DNA of 64,000 nucleotides, from NCBI RefSeq assembly GCF_001612685.1, contig NZ_BDAY01000036.1, positions 1-64,000 on the forward strand, in the 5' to 3' direction. Shown here one piece after another: positions 25,795 to 33,993 of this stretch. Each line of letters opens with the position of its first letter. Position 1 is the first letter of the stretch. Both the position numbers and the translations under genes were made by a program. The DNA is from Nocardia altamirensis NBRC 108246. GTDB taxonomy: Bacteria; Actinomycetota; Actinomycetes; Mycobacteriales; Mycobacteriaceae. The notes beneath the pieces are model-generated. The model was not told where the DNA came from and made no database searches. It worked only from the letters and a program-made list of their open reading frames with translations.

Positions 25795-26337
25795 TCAGAG
25801 CTGTGACCTGCGGCGCCACTCGCGATTCTTGGCGCGGTTGCCACAGTTGGCCATGTCGCACCAGCGGCGCGATCCGTTGCGTGAAATGTCCAGATAGGCC
25901 CAGCGGCAATCCGCTGCGGCGCAAGACTTGATGCGCGACCATACTCCGTCGGTGCGGACAGCGAGATAGGTGTGCGCCACCGCGGCGATGCTTTGCTCGA
26001 CGATATCCGGGCCGACCGCGACAAGGCCGGGATCTTGCTCCTGATCGCCCAACCGCATCCGCAACGGCACCGCATCGACGATCTTCGCCGCCGCGGCGAC
26101 CGCGTCGGCCGCCGGCTCTTCGCCGTTGTTCGCCGCGGCGAGCTGACGAAGCCCCTCGCGCAGCTCCCGCAACGGCGCCAGTTCCTCGGGTCCGATGCGC
26201 ACGCCTGGCGCGCCGAGCCAGTCCGCGAGCCACGCGGCGCCACGTCCGTCCGCCAGCACATCGTCGCCGTCCGGACAGTGCCGCGTGTTGATGAACTCGA
26301 CCAACCGGTGCGCCGACACCACATCACCCATCGCCAT
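25795..26337 (-). CDS. CGNR zinc-finger/ABATE-domain regulator
   Basis: 180 residues from ATG at 26337 (MAMGDVVSAHRLVEF). An ABATE ligand-binding-like domain with INTRH and a helical region precedes the C-terminal zinc finger, in which CAAADCRWAYLD and RRWCDMANCGNRAKN supply four cysteines plus the CGNR signature. These proteins are thought to be DNA-binding regulators sensing a small molecule. The start is supported by a -10 box TACACT ending 6 nt before the ATG, so the mRNA is probably leaderless. The gene is divergent from the RclC-like membrane protein gene at 26459, its likely target. Confidence 0.85.
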   Translation of the reverse strand: MAMGDVVSAHRLVEFINTRHCPDGDDVLADGRGAAWLADWLGAPGVRIGPEELAPLRELREGLRQLAAANNGEEPAADAVAAAAKIVDAVPLRMRLGDQEQDPGLVAVGPDIVEQSIAAVAHTYLAVRTDGVWSRIKSCAAADCRWAYLDISRNGSRRWCDMANCGNRAKNREWRRRSQL

Positions 26338-26340
26338 GAG

Positions 26341-26395
26341 ACCAGTGTATCCACTTGACAGGTTAGCGGCCAATGCGGGATGCTAACCAGTGTAT
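26341..26395. promoter_or_regulatory. Divergent promoter/operator between CGNR and RclC-like genes
   Basis: Direct repeats ACCAGTGTAT at 26341-26350 and 26386-26395 bracket a dyad GGTTAGC...GCTAACC (26361-26367, 26381-26387). Minus-strand TACACT within the first repeat is a -10 box 6 nt from the CGNR ATG. TTGACA at 26355-26360 may be the -35 box of the plus-strand gene. The layout suits autoregulation and control of the RclC-like gene. Confidence 0.5.
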
Positions 26396-26458
26396 TGAAT
26401 TAGGCGGTCACGGGATCCAAGGGATCTGATCCGCGCAATCACTCAGTTGGAGCACGTA

Positions 26459-26941
26459 ATGACAACGAAAATTCTTGCCCCCGTAGAGAATCGAGCGAAA
26501 GAACTGCAGGGCATCGGCGGCGGGATCGTCCGCTACGGCCTCGCCCTCGTCCTCATCTGGATCGGCGCCATGAAGTTCTTCGCCTTCGAGGCCCAAGGCA
26601 TCCAGCCCTTGGTCGAGAACTCGCCGCTGATGTCGTGGCTCTACAACATCCTCAGCGTGACCGCGCTCTCCGCGGTCCTCGGCGTCATCGAGGTGGCGCT
26701 CGGCCTGCTGATCGCCGCATGGAAATGGGTCCCAGGCCTGTCCGCCCTCGCCAGCCTCGGCGCGGTCGTCATGTTCCTGATCACCCTCAGCTTCATGCTC
26801 ACCACCCCCGGCGTCTGGCAACCCGGCTACGGCTTCCCCTACCTCGGTTCCGCGGGCGGCTTTCTGATCAAGGACGTCGTGCTGCTCGGCGCATCGCTCG
26901 CCACCGCAGGCGCATCGCTCGTGTCGCTCCGCCGTGCGTGA
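26459..26941 (+). CDS. RclC/YkgB-like membrane protein (DUF417)
   Basis: 160 residues, ATG at 26459 with GGAG 7 nt upstream; an in-frame TTG at 26447 is less likely. It has four membrane helices, with the DUF417 signature RYGLALVLIWIGAMKFFAFEAQGIQPLVENSPLMSW in the first third and PGYGFPYLGSAGGF before the last helix. E. coli RclC belongs to a response to reactive chlorine and sits in the inner membrane; its biochemistry is unknown. The divergent CGNR regulator at 25795-26337 is the likely controller. A terminator follows. Confidence 0.85.
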   Translation: MTTKILAPVENRAKELQGIGGGIVRYGLALVLIWIGAMKFFAFEAQGIQPLVENSPLMSWLYNILSVTALSAVLGVIEVALGLLIAAWKWVPGLSALASLGAVVMFLITLSFMLTTPGVWQPGYGFPYLGSAGGFLIKDVVLLGASLATAGASLVSLRRA

Positions 26942-26963
26942 AAACCCTTGCCCCACTTCTCAT

Positions 26964-26993
26964 GAAGGCCCGGCCCGTGTGGTCAGGGCCTTC
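26964..26993. terminator. Terminator between the RclC-like and HxlR genes
   Basis: Hairpin GAAGGCCC (26964-26971) ... GGGCCTTC (26986-26993) with a 14-base loop, 22 nt after the RclC-like stop and placed between convergent genes. Confidence 0.6.
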
Positions 26994-27057
26994 GGCATAT
27001 GAAGACTTCGGCCCGCCCGAAAGGTTGTGCCCCAACACCTCTCACTGACACGCGATG

Positions 27058-27435
27058 TCAGTGCGCGCGTAACTCATGCGGAAAGTCGCGCTGCGCGGCA
27101 AGGAGCTCGTCTCCGTGCTCGAGCACCCACGCACCGAGCGCCTTCATCGGTCCGTCGACCAGACTCTGCCCTAAACCGGTCAAGCCGTACTCGACACGAG
27201 GCGGAACCTGCGCATAACTGCGTCGCTCGACCAGCCCGTTCCCAAGCAACCGCCGCAAGGCCTCGGTAAGCGCCTTATCGCTGACACCGCCGATGCTGAC
27301 CCGCAGCTGACGCCGCCGCAACGCCCCGTCACGCAGCGCAGCCAACACCACCGGATCCCACGTGTGCGCGAACAGGTCGATCCCCGCCCGCACCCGACAG
27401 TCCGCCGCCAACTCCGGCCCCGCGAAACCACTCAT
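27058..27435 (-). CDS. HxlR family transcriptional regulator
   Basis: 125 residues. The winged-helix core with the HxlR signature is visible: ADCRV with Cys13, LFAHTWDPVVLAALRDG, RVSIGGVSDKALTEALRRLLGNGLVERRSY and the wing PPRVEYGLTGLG. The single N-terminal cysteine is where HypR/QorR-type members sense electrophiles or quinones. It is divergent from the NAD(P)-binding oxidoreductase gene at 27531, 95 bp away, a common arrangement in which HxlR represses an oxidoreductase. Confidence 0.9.
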   Translation of the reverse strand: MSGFAGPELAADCRVRAGIDLFAHTWDPVVLAALRDGALRRRQLRVSIGGVSDKALTEALRRLLGNGLVERRSYAQVPPRVEYGLTGLGQSLVDGPMKALGAWVLEHGDELLAAQRDFPHELRAH

Positions 27436-27530
27436 CCCCCCATGGTCCCCCGCCCTTCACGCACCATCCGGTGCGCATCGGCGTGCCTACCGTAGCTCTC
27501 GTTCAGCACCGACTTCACGAGAGAGCACTC

Positions 27531-28157
27531 ATGCGCATCGCAATTCTCGGCACCGGCACGATGGCCAACGCACTGGGAACCACATGGGCCCGCGCCGGCC
27601 ACGAAATCATCATCGCCGGAAGATCATTGACCAAAGCTAACAACCTGGCGGCGCAGATCGGCGGCACGGCAACCACAGTGCCCGAAGCCATCATGGACGT
27701 GGACGCAGTCCTCCTGGCCATCGCATGGACCGGAGTACCAGACATCCTCGACGCCGCCCACGCCAGCACCGGAACCCTCACCGGCACAACCCTCATCGAC
27801 CCAACCAACGCCGTAGACCACGGCATCGGCACCCACCTCCTCCCACCCCACACCTCCGCCGCCCAACACATAGCCCACCTGGCCCCCGGCTCCCACGTAG
27901 TAAAAGCCTTCCATCTCCACCCCGCCGACCAATGGACCGACCCGACAAGACCACCGGTAACAGTTCCCTACTGCGGCGACAACCCCCAATCCTTAACCGC
28001 CACAGCAACTCTGATCCGCGACGCCGGCTCGACTCCCGTCCCCTACGGCCCCTTGACCCGCGCCCGCCAACTGGAAGAAGTCGCCGGTTTCATCATCACC
28101 CTCGCCTTCAACGGCCAAGACCCCCGCACCGCAGTTCCCCACATCCCTGCCACATGA
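27531..28157 (+). CDS. NADPH-dependent F420 reductase-like/NAD(P)-binding protein
   Basis: 208 residues from ATG at 27531 (MRIAILGTGTMANALGTTWA); the frame opens at 27471 but the Rossmann motif begins at the ATG. GTGTMA and the following AGRS loop bind NADP(H), where Arg and Ser contact the 2'-phosphate. VDAVLLAIAW, then AFHLHPADQW and PVPYGPLTRARQLEEVAGF fit the NADP-oxidoreductase/F420H2:NADP+ family. Whether F420 or a small ketone/imine is the partner cannot be told. It is divergent from the HxlR regulator and probably repressed by it. Confidence 0.83.
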   Translation: MRIAILGTGTMANALGTTWARAGHEIIIAGRSLTKANNLAAQIGGTATTVPEAIMDVDAVLLAIAWTGVPDILDAAHASTGTLTGTTLIDPTNAVDHGIGTHLLPPHTSAAQHIAHLAPGSHVVKAFHLHPADQWTDPTRPPVTVPYCGDNPQSLTATATLIRDAGSTPVPYGPLTRARQLEEVAGFIITLAFNGQDPRTAVPHIPAT

Positions 28158-28184
28158 TCGAGTACATCCGCAGGACAATCGATC

Positions 28185-28973
28185 TCAGGGCTTGCGGCCG
28201 ATCGCGCCGAGGATCGCCAGGGTGGTGTCAGGCAAGTCGTCACCGATCCACCGCTGCACCGGGACCACCCCGGGTTCGACGATCTCGTAACCGTCCAGCA
28301 GCGCGGCCACGTCGTCCTGGGTGCGGAATCGGACCTGCGAAGAGCTGTTGGCGAGGTTCGCGGCACGTGCGATGAAGGCCTCGGCCGTCTCGGTGGACGC
28401 GTGGGTGAAGGCGAAGTAGCTGCCCGGCGCCATCGCGTCGCGGAATCTCGCGAGGATGTCGGCAGGATGTTCGTCATCCATGACGTAGTGCAGCAAGCCG
28501 ACCGCCAGCACCGCTACCGGCTCGTCGAAGTCGATCAGTTTCTGCGTTCGCAAGATCTCGATGAGCTCGTCCGGGCGACGTGCATCGGCAAGCAGTGGTG
28601 TCACACCCTCGACACCCGACACCAGAACGTCGGCGTGCACCATCACCACCGGGTCGTAGTCGACGAAGATCACGCGCGCGGTGGCGTCGTGCTCCTTCGC
28701 CACCTCATGCGGGCTCGGCGAGATCGGAATGCCTGCACCGAGATCGATGAACTGCCGCACCCCGTTTTCCGCGGCGATGGTGGTCGCCTTGATCAGGAAC
28801 CGGCGGCTGAACCAGGCCTGGGTCTTGGTATCCGGAGCGACCTCGAGCACCTTGGCCGCGAACATCTGGTCGATCTCGTAGTTGTCCTTACCGCCGAGCA
28901 TGAAATTGTATACACGCGCAGCGTTCGGCTTGGTCGTGTCGACCCCCTTGGGCACCCGCCTGACTTCCGACAC
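28185..28973 (-). CDS. S-adenosyl methyltransferase, DUF574/Methyltransf_19
   Basis: 262 residues from a GTG at 28973 with GGAGGGAGG upstream; the frame continues to 29081 without match. The actinobacterial DUF574 family is recognised by VYNFMLGGKDNYEIDQMFA, FIDLGAGIPISPSPHEVAK (SAM loop GAGIP), VIFVDYDPVVMVHA and VLAVGLLHYVMDDEHP. Many paralogues occur in each actinomycete genome. The substrate is unknown. It is convergent with the NADP-binding protein gene. Confidence 0.9.
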   Translation of the reverse strand: MSEVRRVPKGVDTTKPNAARVYNFMLGGKDNYEIDQMFAAKVLEVAPDTKTQAWFSRRFLIKATTIAAENGVRQFIDLGAGIPISPSPHEVAKEHDATARVIFVDYDPVVMVHADVLVSGVEGVTPLLADARRPDELIEILRTQKLIDFDEPVAVLAVGLLHYVMDDEHPADILARFRDAMAPGSYFAFTHASTETAEAFIARAANLANSSSQVRFRTQDDVAALLDGYEIVEPGVVPVQRWIGDDLPDTTLAILGAIGRKP

Positions 28974-29336
28974 TGCGTCGCGCCTCCCTCCGACTCCCCG
29001 ACCATCGTAACGACGCATAGCCGTCACATGGCGGATAACTGAGCAGGTGACCTGCAATTGTCCGGACCAGCCGGTTCGCATTCACGGAGGTGCCTGATAC
29101 CGACAATCCGCAGCACTCAACCCGAGTTTCGCCCTGGGGTGCAATCGAAAGAAACAGCGCTACAACAACTTTCGAAATCAACAGCATGTCGGCGCGTCCA
29201 CCGGACCCAGCAAGCTACCGCAATAGAACTCGAACATCAACGGCCACATGAGAACACACGCCAGACAGCGTTGCCGCGAGTATGCCGGGTTCCGCTGGAC
29301 CGCTCGATTACGGAACCAAGCGGTTGTTCACAGTTC
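28974..29336. other. Intergenic region, nothing recognised
   Basis: About 360 bases between two same-strand genes. Besides the ribosome-binding site of the downstream methyltransferase, I found no reading frame with family resemblance, no hairpin of note and no repeat. Confidence 0.4.
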
Positions 29337-30665
29337 CTACCCGGCGACCCCGGTCGACGTCGTCAGCAAACGCCGTCTCAGCACCTGGGTGGCCAGCACC
29401 ACGAGGGCGACAGCAGCCGCGGTAGCAATGATCGGAAGAATCGTCGTGCCTGCCTGGTCGGCAGCACTGGCGATCGGGTTGACGAAACCGAGTCGATCGA
29501 ACACCCAGCCCAGAGCAGCGACGATCACCAAGAGTGAGCCGCCGACGCGAAGGACTGGCTGAGCCCGAGTGGTGGCCAGCACCAGCAGTGGCGGCAGGGC
29601 GAGCGCGACAAGCAGCAACTGAACGGCCTCGATGCCCAGATTGAACCCGAGCAGACTGAGCGCCAGCTGACTGGTGGACAACTCCAGCTCGGCCAGGGTG
29701 AACGAGAACGCCATCCCGTGAATTAGCCCGAATGTCCCAGCGACCAAGGCTTCTCGGCCCGGAAACAGCGGCCGGACGGCGTGCGCGCCGCCAACCAGGA
29801 TCGTCGCGGCGATGAGCGTCTCAACCGGACGCGCAGGGATCTCCAACCGACTCAGCGCGCTGACCGCAAGCGCGGCGGAATGTCCGACGGTGAAAGCGAT
29901 TGTGACAGCGAGGATGTGCCTCATGGCGCGCCGCGGACGATTGTCCGGGTGCCAACGACCGGCCTTGGCGATCAACACAGCCGGCAGCAGCAGGGTAAAC
30001 AGAAACAGGAGATGGTCAGTGCCCTCGAGAATGTGATGCCCACCGAGCACCACCATCCCGACGAACCCCCGCCACGCGCTGGCATCATCAAGATCCACCG
30101 TCAGCGGCGGCACAGTCATCGACCCCGAATCCACCCGCACGACACCGACCTGCCTGGCGTCATTGCCGACATCGACTTGCCCCCCTCGCCAATCCTGGCG
30201 CACCGCAACGACGGCAACGTGCGTAACAACCTTATGGACGACAGCGTCGTACCCCAACACGAACCGCCGCATGTCAACGCCCGGCGGCGGAGTCAACACC
30301 GCATGCGCAACAACTTCCTTGTACGAACCAGCGGCCGTCTCATCTGCATACCCCAGCCGCACATCGCTGATCTCGACAGTCCAAGGCACACCATCCAACG
30401 TGGTCGGCCGCACATGATCCCGCAGATAGCTCGCCAGCCCAGCAGCATCCTCCCCCGACAACACCGCCTTCACATTGACATCGATCCCACTGGCCTCCGC
30501 GAGATTCGCTGCAGGCAACAACAATTCCGCATCGATCGCCGCCTCCCGCACATCCAACACAACCGTGGACCCCGGCATCGGATGCGCCCCAGCGACCGGA
30601 CTACACAGCAGCACGATCCCCGCACACCCCAACGCAACCAACGCTCTTCGTAGCATTCGAATCAT
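29337..30665 (-). CDS. HupE/UreJ-type membrane protein with N-terminal extracellular domain
   Basis: 442 residues. A signal peptide (ALVALGCAGIVLLCSPVAGA) precedes a soluble region to about residue 200, then a HupE/UreJ_2 membrane domain with about six helices. It starts with GGHHILEGTDHLLFLFTLLL, whose histidines and the later GHSAALAV and FGLIHGMAFSF are the conserved metal-handling residues. The family includes nickel/cobalt permeases of hydrogenase and urease operons, but this longer type is unassigned. No hydrogenase or urease genes are near. Codon use in the first part is less G-rich than its neighbours, yet the frame is intact. Confidence 0.8.
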   Translation of the reverse strand: MIRMLRRALVALGCAGIVLLCSPVAGAHPMPGSTVVLDVREAAIDAELLLPAANLAEASGIDVNVKAVLSGEDAAGLASYLRDHVRPTTLDGVPWTVEISDVRLGYADETAAGSYKEVVAHAVLTPPPGVDMRRFVLGYDAVVHKVVTHVAVVAVRQDWRGGQVDVGNDARQVGVVRVDSGSMTVPPLTVDLDDASAWRGFVGMVVLGGHHILEGTDHLLFLFTLLLPAVLIAKAGRWHPDNRPRRAMRHILAVTIAFTVGHSAALAVSALSRLEIPARPVETLIAATILVGGAHAVRPLFPGREALVAGTFGLIHGMAFSFTLAELELSTSQLALSLLGFNLGIEAVQLLLVALALPPLLVLATTRAQPVLRVGGSLLVIVAALGWVFDRLGFVNPIASAADQAGTTILPIIATAAAVALVVLATQVLRRRLLTTSTGVAG

Positions 30666-30790
30666 GCGCCGATGATCCGCGACCCTCGGGTCCTCCCGAA
30701 TCGGTCGATCAACCTATCTTCGCGACAACCAACAAGCAGACCTAGATGGGGACGTGCGGCGCTGCTTCGGGACACGCACACGCCGAATCT

Positions 30791-31261
30791 CTAGCCGAGG
30801 TACGGCGCGGATCTGCCCTCCAGGTAATGGGACAGCCTGAGTCGCTGCGTGTGGTGCATGTCGAGGCTATCCAGTTCCGCGGGAACTACGAACCGCAGTT
30901 CGGTGGACTCGTCGGAGATAGCGAGGTCTCCCCCGATGACACGGGCCAGGAAGCACACATTGAACTGACGTCGGACCTCGCCATCGCTGTAGGCGATCAC
31001 GTGGCGGGGATCGGTGTAAGTGCCTACAAGCCCGGTGATTTCGATGTCCAGACCGGTCTCTTCCTTAACCTCTCGAACCGCGCAGCCGGGCAGGCTGTCG
31101 GTCATCTCCATACCGCCACCGGGCAACGCCCACAGTCCGCTGTCAGCACGCCGCTGCAGCAGAATGCGGCCCTGGTCGTCACACACCACGGCGGAGGACG
31201 CGACCACGAGACTGTTCGGCTCGGGTGCGGCAGGATCGTCGTAGAACTCGGTGCGCGCCAT
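30791..31261 (-). CDS. Nudix hydrolase
   Basis: 156 residues from ATG at 31261 (MARTEFYDDPAAPEPNS), with GGAAGGG 8 nt upstream; the frame continues to 31381 but those codons overlap the upstream gene. The complete Nudix box is GGGMEMTDSLPGCAVREVKEETGLDI. It hydrolyses a nucleoside diphosphate linked to another moiety. It lies 4 bases downstream of the XRE/DUF5919 gene, so it is cotranscribed with it; such Nudix-regulator pairs are frequent in actinomycetes. Confidence 0.88.
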   Translation of the reverse strand: MARTEFYDDPAAPEPNSLVVASSAVVCDDQGRILLQRRADSGLWALPGGGMEMTDSLPGCAVREVKEETGLDIEITGLVGTYTDPRHVIAYSDGEVRRQFNVCFLARVIGGDLAISDESTELRFVVPAELDSLDMHHTQRLRLSHYLEGRSAPYLG

Positions 31262-31265
31262 CGGT

Positions 31266-32006
31266 TTACCCTTCCACCGGCCGGGCCGTGTGCCAGACCG
31301 CGTCAAAACTGTCGGTGTAGGTGTCGAACAGGCCGCCGTCGAGGGTACGTCGCAGGTGCCAGACGGGCGCACCGTAGGCATTCACTCCCCACACGTGGGC
31401 ATTGACCACCATTTCGTTGTCGGCACGATAAATGCTGTTGTAGAGGATCGTGTCGTGCGTACGCAGCTCGATTCCGGGCGTGGCGTGCAGAGCCCGGTAG
31501 TGCATCAGCGCGAGACGGCAACGAGATTCAATGCCGTGCCCGAATTTCTCTTCCTTGCCCCGTTGTTGGACGTTGACACTGTCCGCATCACCCACGGCTA
31601 TCCGAATCGCGCAGCCCGCCTCGGCCCGTTCGATCAACAGATCATTGAGCCGGGGGTACGCCTCGTGGAGGAAAACCGCCGCGTACACCAGGACGTCGAT
31701 GTGGTGGCGTGCTGCCGCGAACAGGTTGACGAACATCGACGCCGGGACGTCAGCCCGCTGGTCGTAGAGACCGACGAGTTCGGGGCTGACAGCGCGGGCT
31801 GTGCGCGCCTGCCGCAGGGCAGGCCACAGGGCGTGAACGTCCTCGCCGAGGGTCTCGGCGGCTTGGATTGCGGTACGCCGACGGGGGATCCGACCGAGAT
31901 TCACCCATCGCTCAACCGATTTCGGATCGACCCCCGTCGCCTCGGCCAAGCTCGAGTGGGTCCATCCTCCGACCGCCATGGCGGCCCGTAACCGCTCATT
32001 CGACAT
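31266..32006 (-). CDS. XRE-type DNA-binding protein with DUF5919 domain
   Basis: 246 residues from ATG at 32006 (MSNERLRAAMAVGGWTHSSL). The first 60 residues are a helix-turn-helix (TGVDPKSVERWVNLGRIPRR). The rest, from VPASMFVNLFAAARHHIDVLVYAAVFLHE to HVWGVNAYGAPVWHLRR, is DUF5919, a domain that resembles phospholipase D-like folds but has no HKD motif, so it is more a ligand sensor. A -10-like TACAAC ends 6 nt before the ATG, so the message may be leaderless. It is translated with the Nudix gene 4 bases downstream and probably governs it. Confidence 0.8.
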   Translation of the reverse strand: MSNERLRAAMAVGGWTHSSLAEATGVDPKSVERWVNLGRIPRRRTAIQAAETLGEDVHALWPALRQARTARAVSPELVGLYDQRADVPASMFVNLFAAARHHIDVLVYAAVFLHEAYPRLNDLLIERAEAGCAIRIAVGDADSVNVQQRGKEEKFGHGIESRCRLALMHYRALHATPGIELRTHDTILYNSIYRADNEMVVNAHVWGVNAYGAPVWHLRRTLDGGLFDTYTDSFDAVWHTARPVEG

Positions 32007-32217
32007 AAGGACGTTGTACACCCCTCAGGACGTCCCCAAGTGGGAAATGTACGAGGTTCCGCCGTCCCAACGATCAACGAGACGCTGTGTGCAAAGCGCG
32101 GCGACGGGAGAGCGGCCCCACCTGGTCATCGGTCATCCCCCAAAGCCGGGTAGACACGGTGCCCATTGGTCCCTGACGGCGGGCGCTCATCAACCGAGCA
32201 ATCGAAGGGGGCGGGCG

Positions 32218-32460
32218 ATGGACCTTCCCGCACGACGCGACGACGAAGACCTCCATAAGCTGGCGCTGGCACCGAACGACGGACCGCACTATCTCCAGCA
32301 CTCGGATGGCACATGGTGGCTGGTCAGGCCGGACGGGTGGCCGGTCAGTCCCGACGAATACGCAGAACTCCACGCCGATTCGGAGTCAGCGATTGCCACT
32401 GCACCCGTACTCGCGATTAATGTGGAACCAATCTCGGTGCAGGACAGCGAAATTAGGTGA
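32218..32460 (+). CDS. Small acidic protein of unknown function
   Basis: 80 residues from ATG at 32218, preceded by AAGGGGG at 8 nt; the open frame goes back to 31978, but that part overlaps the DUF5919 gene on the other strand. Content: a charged N-terminus MDLPARRDDEDLHK, then HYLQHSDGTWWLVRPDGWPVSPDEYAEL, a pattern of repeated Gly-Trp turns that looks like a small beta fold, and an acidic tail. The stop shares bases with the GTG of the next small gene, so the two are coupled. No function can be assigned. Confidence 0.55.
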   Translation: MDLPARRDDEDLHKLALAPNDGPHYLQHSDGTWWLVRPDGWPVSPDEYAELHADSESAIATAPVLAINVEPISVQDSEIR

Positions 32461-32618
32461 ACAGCGGATGGATCACGCTCGGATGGGTAACCGTGATTGG
32501 CGTGCCACTGATGGTGCTGACCGCCGTGATCCTGTGGCCTGAGCGCATAACGAAGGATCATTCCGCGGAGGCGATCCGGCGACGAATCGAGGACGAAAAC
32601 GAGCTACCGCCGACCTGA
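32457..32618 (+). CDS. Small single-pass membrane protein
   Basis: 53 residues from a GTG at 32457 that overlaps the upstream stop (GTGA). The order is: MNSGW, one membrane helix (ITLGWVTVIGVPLMVLTAVI), then a charged tail (WPERITKDHSAEAIRRRIED...). Overlap, length and charge layout argue for a real gene. It might form a complex with the 80-residue protein just upstream. No family is recognised. Confidence 0.55.
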   Translation: MNSGWITLGWVTVIGVPLMVLTAVILWPERITKDHSAEAIRRRIEDENELPPT

Positions 32619-32690
32619 TGCGACCGCGAGTCAGGTACCCGGGATGCCGATTTCTGTCGCCTGGACCTGGCGGTGCCAGGCTCGGCAGTG

Positions 32691-33158
32691 CTACCAGCCG
32701 TAAACCGAGAAGCTATTGCCATCTGCGATAGACCGCATCGCCACGCGACAGTAGTCGATCATGTGATCAGGCAACGCATCGGTTGAAAACCATTCCAGGG
32801 CAGAACATTTGTCCGGCTCGCGGTTGTCTGGTTCGCGCTTCCAGTTCCGCACAGTGAAGAAGAATGCCATCCGGCCACCCGACGAGGAGTTGTGCATGAT
32901 GTGGCTGAACTGGACATCGTCCGGTTTGATCGTTACGCCGATTTCCTCGTTGGCTTCACGGATCAGGGCAGAGACAACAGATTCGTCGGCTTCGAGATGG
33001 CCGGACGGCAAGTGCCAGGCCCCATCCTCGAAGCCCGTGTTATGGCGCTGACCGAAAAGCACCTCGTTTCCGCGTCGCAGCAAAAGGTGAACATCGCCAG
33101 TGACCTTGTGGCGGCGAGTATCTGAGCCGTGAGCTTGTTTCGTGACCGCGTCAGTCAT
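32691..33158 (-). CDS. Nudix hydrolase
   Basis: 155 residues. The complete Nudix box GHLEADESVVSALIREANEEIGVTI lies at about residues 53-77, following VHLLLRRGNEVLFGQRHNTG and WHLPSG. The C-terminal part contains CSALEWFSTDALPD, common in 8-oxo-dGTP or ADP-ribose type pyrophosphatases. Start ATG at 33158. It stands alone, divergent from nothing obvious and followed by about 70 bases of spacer before the small coupled genes' region. Confidence 0.87.
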   Translation of the reverse strand: MTDAVTKQAHGSDTRRHKVTGDVHLLLRRGNEVLFGQRHNTGFEDGAWHLPSGHLEADESVVSALIREANEEIGVTIKPDDVQFSHIMHNSSSGGRMAFFFTVRNWKREPDNREPDKCSALEWFSTDALPDHMIDYCRVAMRSIADGNSFSVYGW

Positions 33159-33310
33159 GAAATGAAATCCCCTACTTCCGCAGTAGTTGAGCTGGGGTTT
33201 GCCGCAAGGCAGGCAGAACGAGGCGAGCCCAACTCCCAGTGCGGCACCGAAATATACACCGGACGTATACCGACCAACGGGCTACGGCATTGGGACCGGC
33301 AGACCCCGGG

Positions 33311-33491
33311 AGAGGATCCAGAGGCGCAGCTTCGGGACCTGCGAACCGGAAAGGGGTCCCTGGGCGCGGCTTCAGGACAGGCGAACGCGGGAGGAGATCC
33401 AGGGACACGGGCTTCGGGCCTGGCGGACCTGGGAGGGGTCCGGGGGCGCGGCCTCGGGACTGGCGAACGTGGGGAGGGGGTCAGGGGGCGA
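33311..33491. repeat. Degenerate tandem repeat, 40-42 bp period
   Basis: Four units and a partial fifth: 33311-33349, 33350-33390, 33391-33432, 33433-33472, 33473-33491. Each runs gag(g)-x-atccagggg-cgcggcttcgggac-tggcgaac-gg. Frames in both strands are open across the array, but none has a start context or family match, so I treat it as noncoding. It lies 100 bases beyond the 3' end of the tmRNA gene. Confidence 0.55.
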
Positions 33492-33508
33492 AGCCCGCCG
33501 GGCGGGGT

Positions 33509-33527
33509 GTGGGGGCTGCGCCCCCAC
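33509..33527. terminator. GC-rich hairpin
   Basis: GTGGGGGC-TGC-GCCCCCAC, perfect 8-bp arms with a 3-base loop. It follows the tmRNA terminator on the minus strand after a T-rich stretch and may be a back-up terminator or the edge of the tandem repeat. Confidence 0.4.
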
Positions 33528-33548
33528 AAAACACGACGAAACGAGACA

Positions 33549-33577
33549 AGGCCCACGCCCTCCGTGGGCATGGGCCT
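33549..33577 (-). terminator. tmRNA terminator
   Basis: Minus-strand hairpin GGCCCATGCCC-acgga-GGGCGTGGGCC with one G-U pair, followed by TTGTCTCGTTTCG. It begins 10 nt after the 3' end of the tmRNA. Confidence 0.8.
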
Positions 33578-33586
33578 CGCATCGAG

Positions 33587-33956
33587 TGGAGCTGCCGGGA
33601 ATCGAACCCGGGTCCTCCGCCGTTTCTCCAGGGCTTCTCCGTGTGCAGTTCGCTGTGTCTCTGCTTGGATCTCCGAGTCTCGCGAACAAGCTCAGATGAC
33701 GATCCCAGTCGCTGTTAGATGTCCCATCCGAACCCGCGACCGGCTCGGACGGTAATTCCCTCTAGCTGATGCCAGTACCCGGGTCGAGGGACGAACCCGG
33801 ACTGACAGAGACGACCTGGCTACTTAGGCAGCGAGGGCGTACTCGCGCTGATTGGAATCGGCGCTTAATTGGTTGCAATGACGCTTACGGTGGTCTCTTG
33901 CCTGCACCGACACGCTTCCCCTAGATCTACGTACGCAGTCGAAACCGTTCAGCCCC
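33587..33956 (-). ncRNA. ssrA: tmRNA
   Basis: About 370 nt, reading GGGGCUG at the 5' end (33956 down) and CAGCUCCA at the 3' end, which pair to form the tRNA-like acceptor stem; the T-arm GGACCCGGGTTCGATTCCCGG precedes the 3' end, and the terminal CCA is not encoded in full. The tag reading frame on the minus strand (33862-33824) codes ADSNQREYALAA and ends in UAA; the resume codon is the GCC for Ala. It differs from the mycobacterial tag ADSHQRDYALAA in two residues. tmRNA with SmpB rescues ribosomes stalled on messages without stop codon. SmpB is coded at 34917-35390 on the same strand, one gene away. Confidence 0.95.
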
Positions 33957-33993
33957 GTACGTCCCGACACCTTGCCGGGCTGTTCATGTTAAC

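Noticed and set aside
33587..33640. Mobile-element attachment site at the ssrA 3' end
   Set aside because: No second copy of the T-arm sequence and no integrase gene was seen in the window.
33587..33956. tRNA gene suggested by the GGTTCGATTCC arm
   Set aside because: The arm belongs to the tRNA-like end of tmRNA; the 5' partner and tag reading frame confirm ssrA.
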